From Acidobacteriota bacterium (GTDB lineage Bacteria; Actinomycetota; Acidimicrobiia; Acidimicrobiales; RAAP-2), in the NCBI GenBank assembly GCA_019352095.1, contig JABBNY010000004.1:1-34007 (forward strand): 34,007 bases of DNA, given 5' to 3'. Of this stretch, positions 8,380 through 14,988 are shown one piece after another. The notes under the pieces are model-generated. The model saw only the letters and a program-made list of their open reading frames with translations, had not been told where the DNA came from and did not search any database. Position 1 is the first letter of the stretch; each line of letters opens with the position of its first letter. Position numbers and translations under genes: made by a program.

Positions 8380-9161
8380 AGCGCGTCGCCATTGTCACGG
8401 GCGCGGCGCGCGGTATAGGAGCTGCGACCGTCGACGCACTGGTCAACGATGACTACCAGATCGTGGCCGTTGACCGATGTCGCGACATACCAGAGGTCCC
8501 CTACGCCTTGGCCACGCCCGCAGACCTCGACGCGGTCGTAGCCCGCCACGGCGACGCCGTCCTAGGGCTCGTGGGAGACGTACGAAGTGCGAGCGACATG
8601 GCGCTCGCCGTGGAGACCGCGACTCGTCACTTCGGTCGTCTCGACGCGGTCGTGGCGTGCGCGGGAGTCATCGCCGCCGCCGGGCCGTCGTGGGAGATCA
8701 CCGATGCCGCCTGGGACGCGGTCTGGTCGGTCAACGTGCTGGGCACCCGACGTCTCTTACAAGCGGCGACGCCGACACTCATCTCGAACGGTCCCGATGC
8801 GCACAGCCGCATGGTCGCCGTGGCGTCCGCGGCGGGCAGCTCGGGTCTCTATCACCTTGCCGCGTATTCAGCCGCGAAGCACGCGGTGGTTGGCTTGGTG
8901 CGCGGGGTCGCGATGGACTTGGCCGAACACGGGATCACCGTGAATGCGGTGAGCCCCGGTTCGACCCGGACCGCCATTCTTCAGGCCTCCGCACAGGTCT
9001 ACGAACTCGAGAGTGAAGAGGACTTTGCAAAACATCAACCAATCGGACGCTTGATCGAGCCAAGTGAGGTGGCTGCCGCAATCGCGTGGCTGTGCTCGCC
9101 CGCGGCCTCGGCGATCACTGGTGCGGACGTGGCCGTTGATGGGGGCATGACCGTCTCGTAG
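8376..9161 (+). CDS. Mycofactocin-coupled short-chain dehydrogenase (SDR)
   Basis: A 261-aa short-chain dehydrogenase/reductase overlapping mftD by 4 bases. The cofactor motif TGAARGIG sits at residues 8-15 and the catalytic pair at Tyr164 and Lys168 (YSAAKHA). Between the second strand and the DVR motif there is an insertion, VPYALATPADLDAVV, of the kind that marks SDRs dependent on mycofactocin. In those enzymes the extra segment covers a nicotinamide cofactor that does not leave, so electrons must go to mycofactocin. The ending VDGGMTVS is normal for the family. Substrate is not predictable. This is the last gene of the mycofactocin locus in this window. Confidence 0.93.
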   Translation: MKRVAIVTGAARGIGAATVDALVNDDYQIVAVDRCRDIPEVPYALATPADLDAVVARHGDAVLGLVGDVRSASDMALAVETATRHFGRLDAVVACAGVIAAAGPSWEITDAAWDAVWSVNVLGTRRLLQAATPTLISNGPDAHSRMVAVASAAGSSGLYHLAAYSAAKHAVVGLVRGVAMDLAEHGITVNAVSPGSTRTAILQASAQVYELESEEDFAKHQPIGRLIEPSEVAAAIAWLCSPAASAITGADVAVDGGMTVS

Positions 9162-9581
9162 GGCTGGGCGGGTGTTTGTCGAGCACCGAGTCGCTTCGGC
9201 GGACTCGTGGCGTGTCGCTACGTCGCATGAGAGAGAAGAGGGGTTCAAATTGAACGAACCTCACGAGCCCGCACTCGTTGTACTACAGGGGTGCGTGCAC
9301 GTGGCCCAGTGACCGATACTTTCGCCGCTCGACCGTTGCGAACTCGAAGTCGGTTCGATCACGGTCATTGTCCCTCGAGGAGATCGAGAACCGAAGCGTC
9401 CTCGCTGGACTGAGGAGTCTGCCAGCTCCGCACTCATCACTCGTCGAGCGCCTCACCCCTTGCCGCATGAATTCCATGGTCTCGTCACTGCCGCGCGAAG
9501 ATCCAAGCAACCGGCACTAGAGCCCCTCTGTTGTTCATAGCCGTGATCAGTATTTTTAAATTATTAGAAAAAACTCAGGAT
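9162..9581. other. Noncoding stretch between SDR and MMPL transporter
   Basis: About 420 bases with no supported gene. The ORF at 9278-9520 has no ribosome binding site and a composition (many Arg and Ser) typical of shadow frames. One frame over 9330-9530 reads CELEVGSITVIVPRGD but is broken by a stop just upstream and matches nothing I recognise. The last 60 bases become clearly AT-rich (TATTTTTAAATTATTAG near 9551), which fits an upstream promoter element for the following gene. I see no clear terminator hairpin after the SDR stop. Confidence 0.5.
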
Positions 9582-9610
9582 TTCAACTCTCAAGTGACTC
9601 TATATACCCT
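9582..9610 (+). promoter_or_regulatory. Putative promoter of the MMPL gene, -10 overlapping the operator
   Basis: TTCAAC at 9582-9587 and TACCCT at 9605-9610 are separated by 17 bases and follow an AT-rich stretch. The -10 candidate lies inside the left half of the CstR-type operator. The same geometry (TTGCGG, 17 bases, TACCCT) occurs at the sulfide:quinone oxidoreductase gene, which strengthens both calls. A start near 9617 would leave a leader of about 16 bases. Confidence 0.4.
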
Positions 9611-9632
9611 ATGGGGTATATAGAGTCACTTG
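9591..9632. promoter_or_regulatory. Perfect 19-4-19 palindrome with CstR/CsoR-type operator core
   Basis: The left arm CAAGTGACTCTATATACCC (9591-9609) and the right arm (9614-9632) are exact reverse complements around TATG. The core is ATACCC-TATG-GGGTAT, the layout of CsoR/CstR-family operators, and it matches the site at 12928-12943 exactly outside the spacer. The right arm ends on the base before ATG 9633, so a bound repressor would block the promoter. If transcribed, the palindrome could also fold over the start region. The arms extend well past the usual operator length. Confidence 0.7.
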
Positions 9633-11801
9633 ATGACTTTTCTCAAAGCCCCTACACCCGTACCCGAAAACATGGTCTACGACGACCCCGAACCAAATCC
9701 GGGTCCGCTCGGCAAGCTCGGCATGTGGTCGGTGAGCCACCGAAGGACGGTGTTCCTGGCCTGGATGGTTGTGGTCATCGTTCTCGGTATCTTCGCCCCC
9801 AATGTCGAAAAGGCCCTGAGCGGGGCAGGTTGGCAAGCCAACGGCACCCAGTCCGTCGCGGTACGGAACTTGGCCCAAGCCGACTTCCAGGGTCAGGCCA
9901 GTTCTTCGATTGAGGTCGTCATCAAGTCGACCCAGTCACTCAGCTCGGCGTCGGGTCAGGCGACCCTGCACCGAGTTGAGGTATTACTGAAGAAGGACCC
10001 CCGGATCAGCAAGGTCATCGCCCCCGTGCGCGGAGTGACGTTGAGTGCCAACGGCAAGACGGGTATCGTGCTCGCCGGTGCTGGCGCCGATCCGAACACG
10101 ATGGTGCGTGCGGCCGACGACCTGAAAGGTCCGCTCGCCAAGCTCGGTTCTTCGGGCACTACCGTCACCGCGACGGGCGCCTCGGTGCTGTGGTCGGACT
10201 TCAATACCGCTAACCGCACGGCCATGATGAAGTCAGAGATGTTCTCCTGGCCGGTGACCCTGGCAATCCTCGTGCTGGCCTTCGGGTCACTCGTTGCGGC
10301 GGGCTTGCCGTTGCTGTTGACCATGGCGGGACTGCTCAGCGCGGCCGGCATGCTCGACTTGTTGACCAAATTAACGCCCATCTCGATCTGGGCCATGAAC
10401 TTCGCGTTGATGTTCGCGCTGGCCCTCGGCATTGACTACGCGCTGTTCATTGTGGTCCGATTCCGTGGCGCGCACTTCGGTCGTCACCGTGACGTTCGAC
10501 ATTCAGTTGCTGAAACAATGGACTCCGCTGGCAAGGCTGTGCTGTTCTCGGGCATCACGGTACTGATCTCACTCTCGAGTGTGATGGTCGTGCCGTCGCC
10601 CGCATTTCAGTCCATGGCCGGAGGCATCATGCTGGCGGTGACGTTCGTACTCGCGGCGTCTCTCACGCTGTTGCCCGCCGTGCTCGGAAAACTCGGTGAC
10701 CGCGTCGACGCGCTCTCCCTGCCCTGGGTTCACGCCGGTGAGCACCGTTCGAAGCGTTTCGCCGCGTGGGGTGAACTCTTGTGGCGTCGACCGTTGGTCT
10801 TTGGTTCGTTGGCGCTGGTTGCTCTGCTGGCCCTCGCGATTCCAGTCATTGGACTTAAAACGGCCATGCCCTCGATCAAGGTGGTTCCCGCCACTGACGC
10901 GTCGCGCATGGGGTACGAGCAGGTCCAAAGGGCGTTCGGTATCGGCGCTCCTGGTCAACTCCAGATCATCGTGCCGGCCACCGAGTCGAGTGCCGCTCGT
11001 CAAGTACTCCAGCACGACAAGGGCGTCGCTGGGGTCATGCCGACCCAGTTCTCGACGAACGGCACCCACCTCGCACTTCTCGAGGTCGTGCCTACGGTTG
11101 ACCCGTCGAACCCCGCACTCGGCGTGACCATTGCGCGTCTACGCGTGGAACTGCCCTCGGGCAGTCTGGTCGGTGGCGCACCGGCGGAGAACTACGACCT
11201 GCAAAGGGCCCTGGCGGCAAAGACACCGGTCGTCATCGGCATGGTCCTGCTGCTCGGCTTCTTGCTGCTCGTCGTCGCGCTACGAGCTCTGCTGATCGCG
11301 GCGATCGGCGTCGTGACGAGTCTGCTCGCGACGGGGGGAGCCTTTGGGGTAGCGCGACTGGTGTTCCAGAACGGTGACGGCCACACGCTGCTCGGTTTTG
11401 TACCGCAGGGTTTCCTTGACGCGTGGGGGCCAGTGTTCTTTTTCGCCATGATCTTTGCGATCTCGATGGATTACACGGTGTTCCTGCTCTCGAGTGCCAA
11501 GGAGCACTATGAGGTATCCGGCGACGCCAAGGACGCCATGGTCAATGGCGTGGCGCACTCGGGTCGAGTCATCTTCTCGGCCGCCGCGGTGATGATCGCG
11601 GTGTTCTTCACCTTTGCGCTCTCGGGCCCGCTGCCCCCAAAGGAAATGGGCATCATTCTCGGCGTTGCGGTCTTTCTCGATGCATTCTTGGTCCGATTGG
11701 TTTTGGTACCGGTGCTGTTACGCCTGACTGGCAACGCCGCTTGGTGGCTACCGAGGTGGTTGGACAGGATCCTGCCGCGAGTGAGTTTCGCGCACGGTTG
11801 A
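9633..11801 (+). CDS. MMPL/RND-family membrane transporter
   Basis: A 722-aa membrane protein from ATG 9633; the ORF track uses the TTG 3 bases earlier. Later starts at 9672 or 9723 are possible because no clear Shine-Dalgarno is visible. The layout is classic MMPL: one N-terminal helix (TVFLAWMVVVIVLGIF), an extracytoplasmic domain and five helices with the proton-relay-like ALALGIDYALFIVVRFRG. A second extracytoplasmic domain and five helices with FAISMDYTVFLLSSAKE follow. Such transporters export lipids, siderophores or drugs using the proton gradient. The substrate is unknown. The operator palindrome at its start suggests control by the CstR-like repressor encoded 3 kb downstream, so a role in sulfur or redox stress is inferred. 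Confidence 0.9.
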   Translation: MTFLKAPTPVPENMVYDDPEPNPGPLGKLGMWSVSHRRTVFLAWMVVVIVLGIFAPNVEKALSGAGWQANGTQSVAVRNLAQADFQGQASSSIEVVIKSTQSLSSASGQATLHRVEVLLKKDPRISKVIAPVRGVTLSANGKTGIVLAGAGADPNTMVRAADDLKGPLAKLGSSGTTVTATGASVLWSDFNTANRTAMMKSEMFSWPVTLAILVLAFGSLVAAGLPLLLTMAGLLSAAGMLDLLTKLTPISIWAMNFALMFALALGIDYALFIVVRFRGAHFGRHRDVRHSVAETMDSAGKAVLFSGITVLISLSSVMVVPSPAFQSMAGGIMLAVTFVLAASLTLLPAVLGKLGDRVDALSLPWVHAGEHRSKRFAAWGELLWRRPLVFGSLALVALLALAIPVIGLKTAMPSIKVVPATDASRMGYEQVQRAFGIGAPGQLQIIVPATESSAARQVLQHDKGVAGVMPTQFSTNGTHLALLEVVPTVDPSNPALGVTIARLRVELPSGSLVGGAPAENYDLQRALAAKTPVVIGMVLLLGFLLLVVALRALLIAAIGVVTSLLATGGAFGVARLVFQNGDGHTLLGFVPQGFLDAWGPVFFFAMIFAISMDYTVFLLSSAKEHYEVSGDAKDAMVNGVAHSGRVIFSAAAVMIAVFFTFALSGPLPPKEMGIILGVAVFLDAFLVRLVLVPVLLRLTGNAAWWLPRWLDRILPRVSFAHG

Positions 11802-11812
11802 TCGGGATTCGA

Positions 11813-11851
11813 GCGGACCTCCTTGGGCAGGTGACACCCGAGGGGGTCCGC
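11813..11851. terminator. Stem-loop after MMPL gene (first of two)
   Basis: GCGGACCTCC at 11813-11822 pairs with GGGGGTCCGC at 11842-11851 with one mismatch and a 19-base loop. It lies 12 bases after the transporter stop, between convergent genes. There is no T run, so intrinsic termination is uncertain. Confidence 0.35.
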
Positions 11852-11871
11852 AAGAATGATGCTGGCCTAGT

Positions 11872-11915
11872 GGTGTTCCCTCTGATATTGAGGCGCAAGT
11901 GCCAGAGGGAACACC
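11872..11915. terminator. Perfect 13-bp stem-loop between convergent genes (second of two)
   Basis: GGTGTTCCCTCTG at 11872-11884 is exactly reverse-complementary to 11903-11915, with an 18-base loop. It lies midway between the convergent transporter and methyltransferase genes and could stop transcription or RNA decay from both sides. No flanking T or A run is present. Confidence 0.45.
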
Positions 11916-11943
11916 TCCGTCAGGCCGGGCAGCGAAGTGGTTT

Positions 11944-12651
11944 CTAGACTCGTGTGCCAACGCCGAACTGGAAATAGTCCTTGGTTTCGTGCACGCTGAC
12001 CTCGAGTCCGGCGTGGCGGCACTTCTCTTCGAGCACAGGCCCATCCCAGAAGTTCTTGTAGATACTGAACTCTCGACCGTCGTCGAGACGGCGGGTCATT
12101 ATTTCTTGATCGTCGAAAGGAAGGACGTGATCTGACGCGGTGCTCGTTGGTTCTCTACGAGCGTCGAGGAAGAACACCGCGCCGCCGAGGGTGAGCATCG
12201 TCGCGACCCTTGAGAGAAATTCATCAATGCGACGCGTTGGAATATGGCTGAGCCAGAAGCAAAAGACGACTGCATCGAATTCCTCGGTCGGGAGCCACTC
12301 GAACAGGTCGGCCTCAACGAAGGTCACCTTGCCCGCGCGCGCACCGAGTCGCTCGCGATTCAGCGCGATCATCTCGCTTGAGGCGTCGACTGCCGTGAGG
12401 TGAGCGACTCGATCACAGAGTGCCTCGGTCCAAATTCCGGTGCCCGGCGCCAACTCGAGCACGTTCTTGTCGTCGAGTGGGAGGCTGCTCAGGACGTCGC
12501 GGACTTCTTCTATCTGCGCAAACCAGCGCTGAGTAGCGTCTTCACCTCGGTCGTAGCGTCCAAGGCGCAAGAACCAATCGTCATACTCGTTCGCGCGCGC
12601 TCGGTAGTACAGGATCTGCCCTTCCAGCACGCTGGCTTCGTCGTCAGTCAT
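11944..12651 (-). CDS. Class I SAM-dependent methyltransferase
   Basis: A 235-aa protein from ATG 12651 (MTDDEASVLEGQILYYRARA). The ORF track extends 49 codons upstream into noncoding sequence. The SAM-binding motif I is NVLELAPGTGIW (about residues 63-74), followed by LTAVDASSEMIALNRERL as the acidic second motif and FDAVVFCFWLSHIP as motif IV. The N-terminal YYRARANEYDDWF is common in small-molecule methyltransferases of this type. The target is unknown. It sits inside the sulfide/persulfide island, convergent with the transporter and divergent from the oxidoreductase. A thiol or other small sulfur substrate is possible but unproven. Confidence 0.85.
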   Translation of the reverse strand: MTDDEASVLEGQILYYRARANEYDDWFLRLGRYDRGEDATQRWFAQIEEVRDVLSSLPLDDKNVLELAPGTGIWTEALCDRVAHLTAVDASSEMIALNRERLGARAGKVTFVEADLFEWLPTEEFDAVVFCFWLSHIPTRRIDEFLSRVATMLTLGGAVFFLDARREPTSTASDHVLPFDDQEIMTRRLDDGREFSIYKNFWDGPVLEEKCRHAGLEVSVHETKDYFQFGVGTRV

Positions 12652-12905
12652 GCTCGCCACCGTACCTGAAGCCGGGTCAAAGACTCTTCTGTGGCGCGCA
12701 CGACATGCGGACTGCTGGTGATGGCGAGCTGTAACACAGAACGGGTCGTGTCCTTGGAGGGAGGTGACTGTCGAGCGGCTCTTCAGTGGCATTCCCAAGA
12801 GTGCTGGGTGGGCGTTGTTTCACCGGGCACGAAATCGCTCGAGATTCCTGATGGAGCTGCGTTTGCGGGTTGCAGGCGTTCGTCACACGTTTGAGCACAA
12901 ACGAC
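12652..12905. other. Noncoding region between methyltransferase and SQR-like gene
   Basis: With the operator and leader that follow, the divergent gap is about 350 bases. Apart from the promoter and operator near 12906-12944 I see no gene or strong hairpin. The very long minus-strand ORF 12677-14443 that covers it is a shadow of the oxidoreductase gene. Confidence 0.5.
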
Positions 12906-12934
12906 TTGCGGACCCGCCGAGTTAGTGATACCCT
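12906..12934 (+). promoter_or_regulatory. Putative promoter of the SQR-like gene
   Basis: TTGCGG at 12906-12911 and TACCCT at 12929-12934 are spaced by 17 bases, with the -10 hexamer inside the CstR-type operator. The arrangement is identical to that at 9582-9610. Repressor binding would occlude the -10 region. Confidence 0.45.
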
Positions 12935-12944
12935 AGGGGGTATC
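12927..12944. promoter_or_regulatory. CstR/CsoR-type operator at SQR-like gene
   Basis: GATACCC-TAGG-GGGTATC is a perfect 7-4-7 inverted repeat and shares the ATACCC-N4-GGGTAT core with the palindrome at 9604-9619. It lies 60 bases before the ATG of the oxidoreductase gene. Confidence 0.75.
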
Positions 12945-13003
12945 CAAAAAGGGGTCGTCGAGATGACGTGAGTACCCGTACTTGGAAGAGAAAGAGGTTT
13001 GCG

Positions 13004-14458
13004 ATGGCACGAGTAGTGGTCTTGGGGGCAGGCATCTCTGGTCACACCGCGGCGCTGCACCTTCGCCGACTGCTCTCCAAAGAGCACGAGGTCGTCGTCG
13101 TGTCTCCTAATTCGAAGTGGAACTGGATTCCATCGAACATCTGGGTGGGCGTCGGCAAGATGAGCACCAAACAGGTCACCTTTCCCTTGGCACCGATCTA
13201 CAAGCGCAAGGGGATCGTGTTCCACCAGGCCCTGGGCATCGAGCTTCACCCGGAGGGCACTGCAGATGGGTCGCACCCCTACGTTCGAGTGCGCTACACG
13301 GACCCCACACGGGTTGGTGAAGAGGCCAACCTCGAGTACGACTACTTGATCAACGCCACTGGTCCAAAGTTGAACTTCGCCGCCACGCCTGGTCTCGGCC
13401 CTGACGCCAACACCGTCTCGGTGTGCACGGCGGGCCATGCGGTTGAGGCCTCCAAGGCACTCGACGAGGTCATTGAGAAGATGAAGAAGGGCGAACGCCA
13501 GAAGCTCGTCGTCGGCGTCGGCCACGGTACGTGTACCTGTGAAGGTGCGGCCTTTGAGTACACGTTTAACGTCGAGCACGAACTTCGCGCCGCGGGCGTG
13601 CGCGATATGGCGGACCTGACGTACCTGACCAACGAATACGAGTTGGGAGATTTCGGTGTCGGCGGTATGACCTTCAGCCAAGGCGGGCTCGAGACGAGCA
13701 GCAAACTCTGGACCGAGTCGCTCTTTCGCGAACGCGGGGTGAAGGCCGTCCTGCAGTCCCACGTGGAGAAGGTTGAGCCGGGTGAGATTCACTACGAACA
13801 ACTCGACGGTTCCAAGAACACGCTGTCGTTCGATTTCGCAATGTTGCTCCCACCATTTCGTGGTGCTGACATGAAGGCCTTCAACAACGCCGGCGAGGAC
13901 ATCACCGCGGACGTCTTCGCACCCAACGGGTTCATGCGTGTTGACGCTGACTACACCGCCAAGCCCTACGACGAGTGGCGCGCCGCTGACTGGCCGCACA
14001 CCTACGAGAGCGCGCACTATGCGAACGTCTTCGGGGTGGGCATCGCCTTCGCGCCGCCTCACCCGATCTCGCGGCCGCGCACGAGTCCCAACGGCACCGT
14101 GATCTCCCCGGCGCCACCGCGCACGGGCATGCCCTCTGGCGTGATGGGCAAGACCGTGGCGTTGACCATTGTCTCGCGCATCAAGTTGGGTACGACGACA
14201 GCGTCGCACCGCGCCTCGATGGCCGATATGGGCGCATCGTGCGTGGCGTCGGCCGGCACCGGGCTCTTGCACGGTTCGGCCGCGGCGATGACGATGTACC
14301 CGATTGTGCCCGATTTCGAGAAGTACCCCACGGGCCGCAGCCAGAAGGACACCTTCGGTGAAATCGGTTTGGCCGGGCACTGGATCAAGTTCATGTTGCA
14401 TTTCTTGTTCATCTACAAGGCCAAGGCTCGCCCCTTTTGGCACTTGATCCCCGAATAG
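13004..14458 (+). CDS. Sulfide:quinone oxidoreductase-like flavoprotein
   Basis: A 484-aa FAD protein of the SQR/flavocytochrome c family. ATG 13004 follows GAAAGAGG; the ORF track start at 12968 is too early. The FAD motif VVVLGAGISGHTAALHL is at the N-terminus. Three cysteine positions match the SQR catalytic set by context: Cys141 (SVCTAGHA), Cys177/Cys179 (HGTCTCEGAAFEY) and Cys413 (GASCVASAGTG). The C-terminal HWIKFMLHFLFIYKAKARPFW looks like the amphipathic membrane-docking helices of SQR. The enzyme would oxidise sulfide at the inner face of the membrane, pass electrons to quinone and yield persulfide or polysulfide. An operator for a persulfide sensor precedes it and persulfide-processing genes follow. 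The exact SQR type is not assigned. Confidence 0.82.
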   Translation: MARVVVLGAGISGHTAALHLRRLLSKEHEVVVVSPNSKWNWIPSNIWVGVGKMSTKQVTFPLAPIYKRKGIVFHQALGIELHPEGTADGSHPYVRVRYTDPTRVGEEANLEYDYLINATGPKLNFAATPGLGPDANTVSVCTAGHAVEASKALDEVIEKMKKGERQKLVVGVGHGTCTCEGAAFEYTFNVEHELRAAGVRDMADLTYLTNEYELGDFGVGGMTFSQGGLETSSKLWTESLFRERGVKAVLQSHVEKVEPGEIHYEQLDGSKNTLSFDFAMLLPPFRGADMKAFNNAGEDITADVFAPNGFMRVDADYTAKPYDEWRAADWPHTYESAHYANVFGVGIAFAPPHPISRPRTSPNGTVISPAPPRTGMPSGVMGKTVALTIVSRIKLGTTTASHRASMADMGASCVASAGTGLLHGSAAAMTMYPIVPDFEKYPTGRSQKDTFGEIGLAGHWIKFMLHFLFIYKAKARPFWHLIPE

Positions 14459-14483
14459 TCAGCCCGAGCAGAAAGGACATCAC

Positions 14484-14630
14484 ATGGACAACGCCGAAGC
14501 CAGTATCGCCAGCGCTCCGCTCCCGACTCTCGCGACCTCGCGCCGTCGTAACAACCTGTTTTTTCAGTTGTGGCGGTTCATCGCACTCAACGTTCGCATG
14601 GCCTCAATGATCTTGAAGGGTGATCACTGA
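14484..14630 (+). CDS. Small 48-aa protein downstream of SQR-like gene
   Basis: An unlisted ORF from ATG 14484, with the ribosome binding site GAAAGGA 7 bases upstream and 25 bases after the oxidoreductase stop. The product begins MDNAEASIASAPLPTLATS, then RRRNN, then a hydrophobic and amphipathic stretch LFFQLWRFIALNVRMASMIL and the end KGDH. One membrane-associated helix is likely. I do not know a named family. Position and spacing suggest co-expression with the oxidoreductase, perhaps as an accessory or membrane-anchoring peptide. Confidence 0.65.
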   Translation: MDNAEASIASAPLPTLATSRRRNNLFFQLWRFIALNVRMASMILKGDH

Positions 14631-14644
14631 TGGCATCGTGCGCT

Positions 14645-14660
14645 ACACCCCGGGGGGTAC
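14645..14660. promoter_or_regulatory. Degenerate CstR/CsoR-type operator before the repressor gene
   Basis: ACACCC-CGGG-GGGTAC has the same 6-4-6 layout as the other two sites, with one change in each half. It lies 32 bases before the repressor ATG, which suggests weaker autoregulation. Confidence 0.6.
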
Positions 14661-14692
14661 CTAGCATTATTGGACCCGACGAAAGGCAACCA

Positions 14693-14980
14693 ATGAACGA
14701 TGCAACCACCACCCACGCCCTCAACGACGAGCAGCAACTCAACGCCATCGTGAAACGCGTGAAGCGCGCCCACGGACAAATGGGTGCAGTCGTACGAATG
14801 CTCGAAGAGGGCCGCTCCTGCGAGGAAGTCGTCACCCAGATGGCCGCAGTCAGTAAGGCCATCAACACAGCGGCATTCACATTGATCTCATCGAGTCTGA
14901 AGGAATGCATCTCAGACCCGACGTCTAACAGTGACGAAGTCACACAGAAGCTACAGAAGCTCTTCTTGAGCCTGGCGTAA
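14693..14980 (+). CDS. cstR: CsoR/CstR-family repressor, probably persulfide-sensing
   Basis: A 95-aa all-helical repressor of the CsoR/RcnR family. ATG 14693 follows GAAAGG; starting at 14630 would translate the operator. The family core is visible: IVKRVKRAHGQMGAVVRMLEEGRSC, then EVVTQMAAVSKAINTAAFTL. Two cysteines, Cys43 and Cys72, have the 29-residue spacing of the paired cysteines in both CsoR and CstR. The histidine that completes the copper site of CsoR (four residues before the second Cys) is Ser68 here, so copper sensing is unlikely. A Cys-Cys pair that reacts with persulfides, as in CstR, is the better model. The neighbours (SQR-like and rhodanese genes) agree. The next gene starts 8 bases downstream. 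Confidence 0.85.
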   Translation: MNDATTTHALNDEQQLNAIVKRVKRAHGQMGAVVRMLEEGRSCEEVVTQMAAVSKAINTAAFTLISSSLKECISDPTSNSDEVTQKLQKLFLSLA

Positions 14981-14988
14981 GGAGAAGT

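Noticed and set aside
9278-9520. 80-aa ORF between SDR and MMPL gene
   Set aside because: No ribosome binding site and shadow-like composition; another frame over the same bases is just as protein-like but is interrupted.
12677-14443. 588-aa minus-strand ORF
   Set aside because: It is antisense to the SQR-like gene, rich in Arg, His and Val as expected from a shadow frame, and the plus strand shows clear FAD and cysteine motifs.
14630-14692. Upstream ATG for the CstR-like gene at 14630
   Set aside because: It would translate through the operator; ATG 14693 has a good ribosome binding site and the expected family length.
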